A stretch of DNA of 50,095 nt from Lachnospiraceae bacterium (GCA_024698345.1 JAILRH010000237.1:1-50095), one strand, 5' to 3'; shown: positions 1 through 8,311, counted from the stretch's first letter. Made by a program: numbers and translations. The notes: generated from the sequence alone by a model not told the origin.

Positions 1-80
1 CTCAAAATAAAACTAGTTACTCCAATATATATTATTTTTTCTTTCTTTTTATTGTCAAATTCTTCTAAAACTGAAATCAT
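1..80 (-). CDS. Partial gene running off the left edge, probably membrane protein
   Basis: The ATG at 78-80 is preceded on the minus strand by AAGAGGATAATCA, a usable ribosome binding site, and the frame stays open to the window edge. The visible N-terminus is MISVLEEFDNKKKEK followed by the hydrophobic start IIYIGVTSFIL, which looks like a cytoplasmic lead-in to a first membrane helix. It follows the glycosyltransferase ending at 139 on the same strand, so it is probably the next gene of the polysaccharide operon; a flippase or polymerase would fit, but this is inference from context. Confidence 0.5.
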   Translation of the reverse strand, partial: MISVLEEFDNKKKEKIIYIGVTSFIL

Positions 81-138
81 TGATTATCCTCTTACAATTT
101 AGATTGGACCATAATTCATATATCATGTTTTCTAATAA

Positions 139-1401
139 TTATAGTGATTTAATGTCCTGTTCTTTTTCAATAAATTTTAATAATTTACGTACTTGCGAAT
201 AATAATTTTTATTATCTAAAATATATTTTTTTGCTTCTTGACCTCTTTGAATTCTTTCTTCTTTTGACCTCGTAAAAACTCTTTCCAATGCTTCTTTAAT
301 TCCAATGGAAGATTCATTATCAATCGTATATACATAATCATAATACTCATCTGGAACACCTTTAAGCCTTGTCATTAATACCGGTACTCCAGTCGACATA
401 TATTCTAATGTTTTAGATGGACATGAATATTTAGTAAATTCTTCATTCGATGGCCTTGGATTTACTAGCAAGCTAGCTTCAAACATTTTTTTTCGAGCTT
501 CTTGCGGTGACACCAATCCCCAATATTTTATTCTATTATTTTCGCTTGATATTCTTATAATATCATCAGAATAGCTTCCACTTCCGCAAATATGTAATTC
601 ACATTTTTTTAAATTAGCATTAATAAATCCTTCTATTAATGTCTTTATTCCATATTTTTCATCTATCGAACCAGCATAAAGTATTATCTCTTTATCAGTT
701 TTTTCTACATTTGTAATATTATTATTTATATCTTTAGCGTCTACAATTCCTTCAATAACTATTGAATTCTTTGATGTGCACTTTAGAATATTTCTCATTT
801 CTTTTGTATATAGTGCAAAATAATCAACATTCTTTTGTTCACCAATAAGTAATCTTTGATTTAATTGAGACTTTATTTTTTGAACTAATGAATGATTATT
901 CATATGCATATATATAGGTAAATCCGGTACAATATTTATTATCTTTATACTAGGTATTATTTTCTTAACAACTTTGGCCGCTTTAAGAAACGAAAATCTC
1001 ATTGCATAGACAATAACAATAATATCGGCATTATCTTTTTTATTCCTATTTTCTAACGCCCATTTTTTTGCTTCATTTTGCAAGGATGCTGTCTGCGAAA
1101 AAAATCTAATTAAAGGTAAATTTGAAAAGCCCACGTTTTTAATTAAAATTTTATCTTCATACTTATCACGTCTTTTAACCTTTTTTATTAAGCACTTTGG
1201 ATATCTAGCAATTACTAACGCACTTAACACACTAACATTCTGACAATATGCTTTTAGTCCTTGAATATAATATTTTTCTGTTATATTCGCCGCTGTTTGA
1301 TTATATATCTTATTCTCAATTAACTCTTGGAGATATTCATCATCTGCATATGTTCCAATAAACAATACTATTTTTTCTTTCTCTTGAACTTTAATACTCA
1401 T
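139..1401 (-). CDS. Glycosyltransferase family 4-type (GT-B)
   Basis: This 420-residue protein has the two-Rossmann-domain layout of GT-B glycosyltransferases. The nucleotide-sugar half contains the strand-loop EIILYAGSIDEKYGIKTLIE, a standard start of the Glycos_transf_1 domain, then GSGSYSDDI, and the acidic region NEEFTKYSCPSKTLEYMSTG in which the S-K-x-x-EYM-x-x-G-x-P signature binds the donor sugar nucleotide. It would add one sugar to a lipid-linked repeat unit at the cytoplasmic face of the membrane. The ATG has GGAGAG four bases upstream. It is the last complete gene here of the operon starting at 5278. The acceptor and sugar cannot be read from sequence. Confidence 0.85.
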   Translation of the reverse strand: MSIKVQEKEKIVLFIGTYADDEYLQELIENKIYNQTAANITEKYYIQGLKAYCQNVSVLSALVIARYPKCLIKKVKRRDKYEDKILIKNVGFSNLPLIRFFSQTASLQNEAKKWALENRNKKDNADIIVIVYAMRFSFLKAAKVVKKIIPSIKIINIVPDLPIYMHMNNHSLVQKIKSQLNQRLLIGEQKNVDYFALYTKEMRNILKCTSKNSIVIEGIVDAKDINNNITNVEKTDKEIILYAGSIDEKYGIKTLIEGFINANLKKCELHICGSGSYSDDIIRISSENNRIKYWGLVSPQEARKKMFEASLLVNPRPSNEEFTKYSCPSKTLEYMSTGVPVLMTRLKGVPDEYYDYVYTIDNESSIGIKEALERVFTRSKEERIQRGQEAKKYILDNKNYYSQVRKLLKFIEKEQDIKSL

Positions 1402-1426
1402 CTATCTCTCCACATTAATTATTATC

Positions 1427-2632
1427 CTATAATTCCTTAACTATTATATTATATGATTTTTTTGCTGTATATTTTTTCTTAAAAAGAGCATAACCGCTTG
1501 TTCCTAAATCGCTGATATTTTCACATATCACTTTCATTATAACATCAACAAATTTACTAAAATCATTACTCTCACACCACCATCCAAATCCACCATCAAC
1601 AATAGTCTTTCCTATATCTGAATTTGGATCAGTGCATGCAAGTATCGGTATTTTAGCTTGCATATAAGATAATAACCTACTTGGAAAATTTGGTATTGTA
1701 AACCTATGATCCAAAAATATCAATCCCACGTCACAAGCACCAACCATAGTATCATAATCTTCCTTTGGAAGACGTTTCATCAAACATACATTTCTTGGCT
1801 TCTCAGCATCAACGTATTCTTGTAATAAATGAAACTCCGTTCCATCTCCTACAATCAAAAAAAATGCCTCCTCAATATCTGCACATGCTTTTAAACAATC
1901 AATTATAAATGGAATTCCTTGCGGTTTTCCAAGATTTCCACCATATATAAATACCTTTTTATCAACAGGTATATTATATTTTTTCCGTATTGAAATTCTT
2001 GTTTCGTAGTCTACACTTTTATCAACTACTTCAATACTGTTTGGGCAGATTTCAACAATTTCAGGATCAACATCCGGGTTATGATTAATCACATAATCCA
2101 CATTTGCCTGGCTCATGCAACCAATCCTATCTGAGATTTTATATAATTTCTTTTCTTGGTTTCTAAAATGTTTGTACAACAATCCCTTTATTCCTGTTTT
2201 GCTCATCATTCCCATATCAACTGCATTTTGTGGGAATATATCTTTAAGCAAAAGGTATGTTGTCGCATTATCTCTCTTCTTTACATATTCAATAGCTGAA
2301 ACAAGTGTAATCGGCGGTGTTGAATAAAGAACCAAATCAAACTTAACATTTGAAAAATAATCTTTAATTGCTTTTTTGAATGTTGGCTCTATCATTACCG
2401 TAGAAATACCTTTTTCTATAAGATTTGTTTTTTGAGTGTTTCCTATTTGCAGCCTAAGAATAGTAGCATTTTCTTCCTCTATCAAGTGAGTATTCTCTCC
2501 TTGCCTTTTCTCCACAGGAGAAATAGCATACACATTATGTCCATTTTTTACAAACTCACGAAGTAGGTCTGTATATATAGTCCGTTCTTTTATTGAATTA
2601 AAACTTAATAGAGTTAAGAATAATACATTCAT
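1427..2632 (-). CDS. Glycosyltransferase, WbuB-like family 4
   Basis: A 401-residue GT-B enzyme resembling the WbuB group of polysaccharide glycosyltransferases. The N-terminus MNVLFLTLLSFNSIKERTIY starts the acceptor domain. The C-terminal domain has KVFIYGGNLGKPQGIPFII, a typical donor-domain entry, FLIVGDGTE, and the stretch NFPSRLLSYMQAKIPILAC, where the sugar-nucleotide binding P-S-R-L-x-x-YM motif sits. It lies 25 bases before the next glycosyltransferase and 39 bases after the acetyltransferase, all on one strand, so it should act on the same glycan. AGGTGG precedes the start. Substrate is not readable. Confidence 0.85.
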   Translation of the reverse strand: MNVLFLTLLSFNSIKERTIYTDLLREFVKNGHNVYAISPVEKRQGENTHLIEEENATILRLQIGNTQKTNLIEKGISTVMIEPTFKKAIKDYFSNVKFDLVLYSTPPITLVSAIEYVKKRDNATTYLLLKDIFPQNAVDMGMMSKTGIKGLLYKHFRNQEKKLYKISDRIGCMSQANVDYVINHNPDVDPEIVEICPNSIEVVDKSVDYETRISIRKKYNIPVDKKVFIYGGNLGKPQGIPFIIDCLKACADIEEAFFLIVGDGTEFHLLQEYVDAEKPRNVCLMKRLPKEDYDTMVGACDVGLIFLDHRFTIPNFPSRLLSYMQAKIPILACTDPNSDIGKTIVDGGFGWWCESNDFSKFVDVIMKVICENISDLGTSGYALFKKKYTAKKSYNIIVKEL

Positions 2633-2671
2633 TAATAAAATCCACCTTTACTATTTTTCAAATTTGTAATT

Positions 2672-3319
2672 TCACTCAAAAAACTTTATCGGCTTCGCCG
2701 GACTTCCAACAGCTGTACATTTATCCGGAATATCTTTAACAATGACCGAACCAGCCCCAACTACAGAATAATCTCCAACTTTTTTCCCTTGGATAATCTG
2801 AAGTCCTGTTCCTAACTCACTTGCATGCCCAATATTTGTAATGCCTGAAACATTAACACTTGGATATAGTGTAACAAAATCATTTAATACTGCATCATGA
2901 CCTATTGTGCAATCAAGATTTATTATTACATGTTTTCCAATCTCAATATTTACAGTAATAATTGTATGTGCGCAAATGATTGTTCCCTCACCAATCGCAA
3001 CTAAATCGGACATTTCTACCGATGGATCAATAACCGTCCCAAACTTAATATTAGGATTGATATTTTTCATGTTATTGATGATTTTTTCTCTTATTTTTGA
3101 AGCTCCCACTGCACAGACGAAATATGCATTTGGATATTTACTCACATCCTTTGTGTTTCCAATTACTTTATATCCATTTATTATTTCACCTTGAATAGAT
3201 TCATTATCATCCATAAAGCCTAGAATATTCCAAGTAGGACTAACAGTGTTTATTCTCTCTATCAGCCACGCGACTTCTCTTCCAAAGCCACTGGCTCCAA
3301 ATATAATTATATCTTTCAT
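2672..3319 (-). CDS. PglD/NeuD-like sugar O/N-acetyltransferase
   Basis: The protein begins MKDIIIFGASGFGREVAW, the N-terminal Rossmann-like half of the PglD/NeuD family, and continues into a left-handed beta helix of hexapeptide repeats (for example SVEMSDLVAIGEGTIICAHT, then IGHDAVLNDFVTLYPSVNVS and VGDYSVVGAGSVIVKDIPD). These enzymes acetylate an amino sugar nucleotide using acetyl-CoA. With an aminotransferase and a PglC-type sugar transferase upstream, the likely product is a diacetamido-dideoxy hexose of the bacillosamine type (inference). The ATG at 3319 is chosen because GGAGATAGTA directly precedes it; a TTG four codons upstream overlaps that ribosome binding site. No 4,6-dehydratase gene is visible in the window. 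Confidence 0.88.
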   Translation of the reverse strand: MKDIIIFGASGFGREVAWLIERINTVSPTWNILGFMDDNESIQGEIINGYKVIGNTKDVSKYPNAYFVCAVGASKIREKIINNMKNINPNIKFGTVIDPSVEMSDLVAIGEGTIICAHTIITVNIEIGKHVIINLDCTIGHDAVLNDFVTLYPSVNVSGITNIGHASELGTGLQIIQGKKVGDYSVVGAGSVIVKDIPDKCTAVGSPAKPIKFFE

Positions 3320-3348
3320 TACTATCTCCAAATGCTAAAGATGGTTTC

Positions 3349-3987
3349 TTAATTAGGCCCTTGCCAATCAGGTAGTACTCCCTCAGGCGTTCCCATAAAT
3401 TCCTCCATAGTCGCCGACGTTTCTGAGTTTATTCCTTCTCTTTTTAAAACCGTCATTACTGTATCCCAGATAATCCTCACGTCACCGATAAATGTAATGT
3501 GCTTTGTATACCACACATCCATTGCAAACTTATCTTCCCATGACACTCCGTTTCTACCATGTGCCTGTGCATAACCTGTAAGACCCGGTCTTACATCATG
3601 GCGATGTTTCTGTTCTTCATTGTACCTATCTAAATATCTAACGAGGAGCGGTCTCGGTCCGATTATTGACATGTCGCCTTTCAATATATTAAATAATTCT
3701 GGTAATTCATCCAAACTTGTACTTCTCAAAAATCTACCGTACTTGTTAAGACGTACATTATCCGGCAAAAGATTTCCATCTTTATCTTTTCTACTATCCA
3801 TAGAGCGAAACTTTATCAATTTGAAAATCTTCTCATTCTTTCCAGGTCTTTCCTGAAAGAAGAATGGATTCCCACGCATGAAAATAGCCCCCAATATTAT
3901 TAGCACGATAAAAATTGGAGATAATACTATAACTGCGCATAAACTCAATATAAAATCTATCACTCTCTTAAAAAACTTTGAATACAT
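3349..3987 (-). CDS. Initiating sugar transferase (PglC/WcaJ-type phosphoglycosyl transferase)
   Basis: A monotopic phosphoglycosyl transferase that moves a sugar-1-phosphate from UDP-sugar to undecaprenyl phosphate, starting a repeat unit. MYSKFFKRVIDFILSLCAVI is the N-terminal reentrant membrane helix, followed by FFFQERPGKNEKIFKLIKFR, RSTSLDELPELFNILKGDMS and IGPRPLLVRYLDRY, the family core; the D-E pair in SLDELP is catalytic. LTGYAQAHGRNGVSWEDKF marks the C-terminal part. The ATG at 3987 follows a GAGTAAGAGAAAA stretch that begins at the aminotransferase stop; a TTG start at 4023 would overlap the upstream gene by 29 bases and is less likely. Length of 212 residues fits the short PglC form. 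Confidence 0.92.
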   Translation of the reverse strand: MYSKFFKRVIDFILSLCAVIVLSPIFIVLIILGAIFMRGNPFFFQERPGKNEKIFKLIKFRSMDSRKDKDGNLLPDNVRLNKYGRFLRSTSLDELPELFNILKGDMSIIGPRPLLVRYLDRYNEEQKHRHDVRPGLTGYAQAHGRNGVSWEDKFAMDVWYTKHITFIGDVRIIWDTVMTVLKREGINSETSATMEEFMGTPEGVLPDWQGPN

Positions 3988-3994
3988 TTTTCTC

Positions 3995-5278
3995 TTACTC
4001 AAAACACTCTCTAATAACTTCAATAATCCTATCCTGCTCTTCCACAGTCATCTTGTTATCACTTGGGAGGCATACGCCTCTGGCAAATATATCAGTTCCT
4101 ACATCTTCCACGCCACCATCTATATAAGCATTGGTTCTGCATCTGATACTTCCATCTGTGCCTACACACTCATGCATTCTGTACATCGGCTGCATATGCA
4201 TTGGCTTCCAGATTGGTCGCCCCTCCGCATTTATTGATTCGAGCGCTTCCAGAATTTCAGTCGGACATGACTTTCCTTCTTCAGGAACATACAGAGCCTT
4301 CGAATCATCACGAACCTGCTTGCACATCGCATCTTCATCAATAATTAATGAAGACAGCCAGTAGTTTGGCTCTGTTCCTTCTGTTATAGGATTCATTTTT
4401 ACTGGAAGACCTTCCAGCCCTTTTTCGTATCTTTCATAAATTGCTTTTTTCTGAGCAATATGCTCTTCAAGGTGTCCGTACTGCCCTCTAACCACACCGG
4501 CAATCACGTTGCTCATTCGATAGTTGTAACCAACTTCCTCATGCTGATACCACGCTGCATTTTCACGTGCCTGTGTACTCCACTTACGGGCTTTGTTTGC
4601 ATCTTCCAAGCTCTTAGTAAGGAGACAACCGCCTGCTGAACCCGTGATTATCTTATTACCATTGTAGCTAACTGCACTATAGTCTCCATACGATCCACAC
4701 TGTCTGCCATCCACGCTTGCACCCATTGCTTCCGCTGCATCTTCGATAAGCAAAGCGCCGTGTTTTTCACAGATTTTCTTAATCTCGTCAATTCTTCCAG
4801 GAAATCCATATAATTCCGCGCACACAACCAGTTTTACTTCCGGATACATTTCAAAAGCCTTTTCCAAAGCCTTTGGATCCATATTCCAACTGTCTTTTTC
4901 TGTTTCAATAAATACCGGAATACCACCTTCGTAAACTACCGGATTGAGAGTTGCATCAAATGTCATGTCTGAGCAGAAGACCCTCTTCCCTTCCAAGGCT
5001 CCATGTGATATTGCAGGCTTTCCGTATAATCTCTCACCTGCCAATTTACAACAAAGATGAAGTGCCGCTGTGCAACATGAAAGAGCAACCGCATACTGTA
5101 CTTCCGACTTCTCCGCTGCCATTTTTTCCACTTCATCTATATTTTCTCCAACTGTACTCATCCAGTTAGTCTTATATGCTTCGTTTATATATTCAATTTC
5201 TTCTCCATGCATTGTGGGAGATGCAAGCCACACTTTATTTTCAAAGGCTTCAAACTTCTTACTAAAATCAAATGCCAT
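3995..5278 (-). CDS. DegT/DnrJ/EryC1/StrS family sugar aminotransferase
   Basis: A PLP-dependent aminotransferase of 427 residues acting on keto-sugar nucleotides. Visible family marks are the N-terminal VWLASPTMHGEEIEYINEAY, the cofactor region LIEDAAEAMGASVDGR with the Asp that contacts the pyridine ring, and SYNGNKIITGSAGGCLLT, where the Lys of NGNK is the expected Schiff-base lysine. It resembles the group used to make 4-amino-4,6-dideoxy sugars (PglE-like). AGGAGG stands seven bases before the ATG. It is the first gene of the polysaccharide operon, 7 bases before the sugar transferase start, and lies directly behind the consensus promoter at 5428-5456. Confidence 0.93.
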   Translation of the reverse strand: MAFDFSKKFEAFENKVWLASPTMHGEEIEYINEAYKTNWMSTVGENIDEVEKMAAEKSEVQYAVALSCCTAALHLCCKLAGERLYGKPAISHGALEGKRVFCSDMTFDATLNPVVYEGGIPVFIETEKDSWNMDPKALEKAFEMYPEVKLVVCAELYGFPGRIDEIKKICEKHGALLIEDAAEAMGASVDGRQCGSYGDYSAVSYNGNKIITGSAGGCLLTKSLEDANKARKWSTQARENAAWYQHEEVGYNYRMSNVIAGVVRGQYGHLEEHIAQKKAIYERYEKGLEGLPVKMNPITEGTEPNYWLSSLIIDEDAMCKQVRDDSKALYVPEEGKSCPTEILEALESINAEGRPIWKPMHMQPMYRMHECVGTDGSIRCRTNAYIDGGVEDVGTDIFARGVCLPSDNKMTVEEQDRIIEVIRECFE

Positions 5279-5427
5279 GATTATTCCTCCTGCCTACGCA
5301 CACTTCACCACAATAATATTTGCTACAATACAATGAAATTCGGTGCACATCTCCTTATTAAATCTAACATTATGTTAATTATCTTCCTATTGATAATGGA
5401 CACAAAAAAAACACAATATACGTCGAA

Positions 5428-5456
5428 ATTATACCATTTTGAATATGTTATGTCAA
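5428..5456 (-). promoter_or_regulatory. Sigma-70-type promoter of the polysaccharide operon
   Basis: On the minus strand the sequence reads TTGACA (5451-5456), 17 bases, TATAAT (5428-5433), matching both consensus hexamers exactly. It points to the aminotransferase gene and leaves a leader of about 145 bases. No other promoter of this quality was seen before the operon. Confidence 0.85.
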
Positions 5457-5506
5457 TTTGCGCAAATCCTTCATTAATAAGTTTGCGCAAATCCTTCATT
5501 AATAAG
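5457..5506. repeat. 25-bp perfect tandem repeat abutting a -35 box
   Basis: Two exact copies (5457-5481 and 5482-5506) of a unit containing TTTGCGCAAA and TTCATTAATAAG lie immediately upstream of the TTGACA box of the polysaccharide promoter. TTGCGCAA is itself palindromic, and a degenerate third TTATTAATAA follows. The placement is what one expects of activator or repressor sites, and slippage could change copy number. Confidence 0.8.
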
Positions 5507-5608
5507 TTATAAGTCATTTATTAATAACTAAATTCACCATAATTCGAATATGCTTTTTTCAATTTTTGCTGCTTTTCCAGGCCACAAAATCATTGGTCAT
5601 TTTCCTAT

Positions 5609-5654
5609 AAAAAAAAAAGCCTCAACAATGTGTTTTCATTACACACTATTGAGG
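5609..5654 (-). terminator. Intrinsic terminator of the P-loop/DUF4869 operon
   Basis: The arms CCTCAACAATGTGT and ACACACTATTGAGG pair with one internal mismatch region, and ten A residues at 5609-5618 give a U-run on the minus strand, just after the stop at 5663. T-rich sequence on the other side could make it work both ways. Confidence 0.8.
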
Positions 5655-5662
5655 TTTTGTTT

Positions 5663-6121
5663 TTACAGACTACAACATAATAACCGCCGCAACCTGTCTT
5701 GCATTATTTTAAAAGTATGAATCTTCCCACTTGTATGAATTTCATAAATCTCATTCACGCTATATGGTAACTCATGCAGATTTTCTCTAACAAATAGAAC
5801 GTAATAGTTATCTGAATTTCGGATAATATTTGCAAAATCTTTTGAAGATACAAACCTATCTCCCTCGTCTATAAAAACCACACTATCTTTGGCCTGTTCA
5901 AGCTGATGTTCCCAATCGATAGCAGTCAGTGCAATACACTTCTTTGAACACTGTAGGTTTATTCCGCTCTCTTCCTTTAAACGGGTATATTCGGAAATCA
6001 TATTAAATAAAGTTGTTTTGCCTGTTCCACTATCACCTCGGACTATAGTGATATTTCTTTCAATTTCAAATTCAAATTGACATTTTCTGTTTTTTATTTT
6101 TATTTGTACTTTGCCCTTCAT
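5663..6121 (-). CDS. Small P-loop ATPase-like protein, partner of DUF4869
   Basis: A 152-residue protein with a clear Walker A (VRGDSGTGKTTLFN, residues about 27-40) and a Walker B (DSVVFIDEGDRF, about 80-91), but no ABC signature, lid or arginine-finger domain, so it is only the nucleotide-binding core. A beta-rich lead-in (QIKIKNRKCQFEFEIE) resembles the start of ABC or AAA domains. It may bind ATP as half of a two-protein device with the gene 12 bases upstream. AAGGTGG precedes the ATG and a terminator follows at once. The biological role is unknown; defence or stress functions are only a guess based on the accessory surroundings. Confidence 0.75.
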   Translation of the reverse strand: MKGKVQIKIKNRKCQFEFEIERNITIVRGDSGTGKTTLFNMISEYTRLKEESGINLQCSKKCIALTAIDWEHQLEQAKDSVVFIDEGDRFVSSKDFANIIRNSDNYYVLFVRENLHELPYSVNEIYEIHTSGKIHTFKIMQDRLRRLLCCSL

Positions 6122-6133
6122 TAATAATCCACC

Positions 6134-6571
6134 TTAAACGTATCTTCCAGCTTCTAAAATCAACTCTTTCATATTATGAACAATTCGATTTGTATTCAGC
6201 ACTCTTATTTTAAATTCTCCATCACCAAAATTCATAATATGTCTCAGATTTATCTCTCTTTTTTCATTTTCGGCAATTTTTAAAAGCCACTTTGCGCAAT
6301 TATCTCCGCATGTTGATGCGTTAAATACATGTTTTTTGTCATATGCAACAAGCATAAGAGTCTTAACTCCCCCTGATAATTGTTCTGGTGAAATCATTCC
6401 AAGCACCGGGCTATTAATAACTTTTTCACTGACGACCTCAGATTTATCAACATCCAAAATCATTTGTTTTGTCAACTCTTTTGTTAGCCATTTCTCATTA
6501 TATGTATTTTTAAAATATACTGCCGTATTATATATTACATCATCTGTATCGCCAAAATATATGTTTAACAT
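6134..6571 (-). CDS. DUF4869-like protein
   Basis: The start MLNIYFGDTDDVIYNTAVYF and the tail NTNRIVHNMKELILEAGRYV match my memory of the DUF4869 family of clostridial proteins of about 150 residues; this assignment is from recall and should be searched. No catalytic motif, membrane helix or signal peptide is visible. Central features are PVLGMISPEQLSGGVKTLML and a Cys pair in STCGDNCAKW. It precedes the P-loop protein by 12 bases, so the two are co-transcribed and probably interact. GGAGG lies 12 bases before the ATG, a rather long spacing. Confidence 0.7.
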   Translation of the reverse strand: MLNIYFGDTDDVIYNTAVYFKNTYNEKWLTKELTKQMILDVDKSEVVSEKVINSPVLGMISPEQLSGGVKTLMLVAYDKKHVFNASTCGDNCAKWLLKIAENEKREINLRHIMNFGDGEFKIRVLNTNRIVHNMKELILEAGRYV

Positions 6572-6725
6572 TGCCTATATAATCCTCCACAATCTCAATT
6601 TCCAGCTATTTCTATCTTGGTTATTTCTATCTTTTCCTGTTTTATTCTATCCTCATCTCAGTTCAAGAAGCACTTGTCTGTTATCTTTCGACTTTTCTCT
6701 TATAGTATAGGCTGTTTGACAGATC

Positions 6726-6902
6726 TTATTCCTCAACTCTCGCCCTGTGTTCTTTCTGAAGTTCACGTAGCATGCTGTCGTACCCTTCATGTAATTTTTC
6801 ATTTTCTTCCAGCAGCTCTTTTATCACTTCCGCCGCTTCTATTCCAAGTGGCTCTTTAGTCAGTTCCAGGCGCCATATCAGGTTTTTGTACTTTCTTCTC
6901 AA
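6726..6902 (-). CDS. Small conserved protein with TTG start, paralogue of the 63-aa protein at 8402
   Basis: Reading from a TTG at 6902 gives 58 residues, starting MRRKYKNLIWRLELTKEPLG and ending in EHRARVEE. AGGGGG stands eight bases before the TTG, a normal spacing, while the nearby ATG at 6910 is one base from that site and in another frame. The protein aligns along nearly its whole length with the protein at 8402-8593: IWRLELT-EPLGIEAA, VI-EL-EEN and LHEGY are shared. Conservation of the protein frame shows it is real despite its size. It is predicted to be helical and charged. Function unknown. Confidence 0.75.
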   Translation of the reverse strand: MRRKYKNLIWRLELTKEPLGIEAAEVIKELLEENEKLHEGYDSMLRELQKEHRARVEE

Positions 6903-7007
6903 TTTTCATTCCCCCTATACTAAATGTATTGTTTTTCACTTTCACTTTTTTCAAATTTTATTATTTGTCACACTATATTATTTCAACATAATACTATCTT
7001 TTAATTT

Positions 7008-7220
7008 CTAATTTTTTGCTTCATATTCTTCTTTTAGTTCTTCTGCAAGGTATATGTCACTTCTGCAATGCATATCTGATATTCCTTCGCTCATCTCACA
7101 ATATATTTCAGAATGATAGAAAAAATCCATCGCTTCTCTGATACTTATTCCGGATATTTTTGCAAACTCATCAATAACCCTCACATATTTCTTTTGCAGC
7201 AAAATGGGATTTGCATTCAT
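7008..7220 (-). CDS. DUF3791-like small protein (third gene of the DUF3990 operon)
   Basis: The 70-residue product has the DUF3791 core: ILLQKKYVRVIDEFAKISGI, SIREAMDFFYHSEIYCEMSE and SDIYLAEELKEEY. The ATG at 7220 overlaps the stop of the DUF3990 gene by one base (TGATG), with GAGG seven bases upstream; a GTG at 7223 is an alternative. DUF3791 proteins are commonly next to DUF3990 proteins in Firmicutes and may act as cognate partner or antidote, which is inference. No enzyme motif is seen. Confidence 0.8.
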   Translation of the reverse strand: MNANPILLQKKYVRVIDEFAKISGISIREAMDFFYHSEIYCEMSEGISDMHCRSDIYLAEELKEEYEAKN

Positions 7221-7699
7221 CACACTACCTCACTTCCTTTATATGAAAGATATTTTTGGATAACATCTTGACTTCTTATACATATCTGCAAATTCGGCTT
7301 TTCATATTTCAACCGTTTTATTGCCTCTGTTTTATCTATTAAACCATCAAAATACAATTCAATGGTATTAAATACCCTGTCATTTGCCACACCGCCAATG
7401 ATAATATCAAAATCATCTTTTTTTTCCAGTCTTCTGCAATTCGTTATATAATCTAACCATTCCTCTGTGTATCCGTCAAATTTCAATATTTTGTATTCAC
7501 TTTTTTCAACAGAATCAAAGTCAAATTCATACAATGATACAACTCCATTCTTTTGCTTTCTCTTAAATCTTGCCGCCCATTTTTCTGCCTGTGTTTTTAT
7601 CGGCGTTATATAAAAACCTTTACCAAAATCTACGCTTTCCCTTGAATTATAAACATCTGGGTTCTCAATTTTGATGTATGAACCATGGTATGTAATCAA
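7220..7699 (-). CDS. DUF3990 protein, ADP-ribosyltransferase-like fold
   Basis: The family-typical beginning is ITYHGSYIKIENPDVYNSRE followed by DFGKGFYITPIKTQAEKWA. In ADP-ribosyltransferase-like folds the first His (YHG) and the Tyr in GFY would hold NAD and an acidic residue such as the Glu of NTIELYFDG would be catalytic; DUF3990 has been grouped with that clan, to my knowledge. I take TTG at 7699 as the start because families begin M-I-x-YHGS, GGGGTG lies five bases upstream, and TTGA overlaps the preceding stop. ATG at 7714 would add five residues and overlap more. It lies between two DUF3791 genes in a tight operon, consistent with a toxin-like effector and partners (inference). Confidence 0.82.
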   Translation of the reverse strand: MITYHGSYIKIENPDVYNSRESVDFGKGFYITPIKTQAEKWAARFKRKQKNGVVSLYEFDFDSVEKSEYKILKFDGYTEEWLDYITNCRRLEKKDDFDIIIGGVANDRVFNTIELYFDGLIDKTEAIKRLKYEKPNLQICIRSQDVIQKYLSYKGSEVV

Positions 7700-7962
7700 T
7701 GTATCACCCCGCATTCATTCATATATTCAATAATGTCATCTACTATATATTCTTTTCCCTGTGTATGCAGTATATCGCAATTTGGAATAATATATCCGTC
7801 CAAGATATCCGAATCTTTTGCCAACAAATCATATGTCTCTTCGCCTGTTTTTTTCAACTTTGCAGAAACATTTTCTATACAAAATATTGCAAACTCCAGC
7901 TCTTTGGCTCCAATATTTGTATTGCCATATTCACTTTTAACATTATCATTATTACTACTCAT
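7696..7962 (-). CDS. DUF3791 protein (first gene of the DUF3990 operon)
   Basis: The 88-residue product contains the conserved DUF3791 run LEFAIFCIENVSAKLKKTGE, ETYDLLAKDSDILDGYIIPN and LHTQGKEYIVDDIIEYM. The ATG at 7962 is preferred to the one at 8049 because AGGAGG lies seven bases before it and the promoter at 8021-8049 overlaps the longer version. The stop overlaps the TTG of the DUF3990 gene, indicating translational coupling. Helical and compact; probable regulator or antidote of the DUF3990 protein by context only. Confidence 0.85.
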   Translation of the reverse strand: MSSNNDNVKSEYGNTNIGAKELEFAIFCIENVSAKLKKTGEETYDLLAKDSDILDGYIIPNCDILHTQGKEYIVDDIIEYMNECGVIH

Positions 7963-8020
7963 GCATACGCCTCCTGCAATCGCCACTTTTTCGTAATTTC
8001 TAAACACTTTCTTCTTTTTT

Positions 8021-8049
8021 AGTATATGCGAATCGTATTTTTTATTCAA
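8021..8049 (-). promoter_or_regulatory. Promoter of the DUF3791-DUF3990 operon
   Basis: On the minus strand TTGAAT (8044-8049) is separated by 17 bases from TATACT (8021-8026), giving a leader of about 50 bases to the ATG at 7962. It supports the shorter start of the first gene. Confidence 0.65.
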
Positions 8050-8214
8050 GCACGCATCCGTTTTTTCAGTCCACTGTGATATTCATATGATTCACTTCTG
8101 ATTTTACTACAATTTTCTTGTGCTTTTACTATGTTTCCCAACAATGTTTAGCCAATGCCCTATAATCAGATGCTATCCCTGTCAGTCCTTATACACATAT
8201 TCTGTTCATTGCAC

Positions 8215-8252
8215 AAAAAATAGAGGAGCTGCTCTCTCGAACAGCCCCTCTA
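8215..8252 (-). terminator. Intrinsic terminator downstream of the 63-aa gene
   Basis: TAGAGGAGCTG and CAGCCCCTCTA form an 11-base stem with one mismatch, and six A residues at 8215-8220 give the U-run on the minus strand. The region 8050-8214 shows no coding or structural signal that I can name. Confidence 0.7.
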
Positions 8253-8311
8253 TTCACTCGTGTAATTTATAAAGAAATCTATATTACCCTACTTCAATTT
8301 CCTTTATATTC

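Noticed and set aside
5323..5517. Minus-strand frame of 64 codons upstream of the polysaccharide operon
   Set aside because: It covers the consensus promoter and the 25-bp tandem repeat and has no ribosome binding site.
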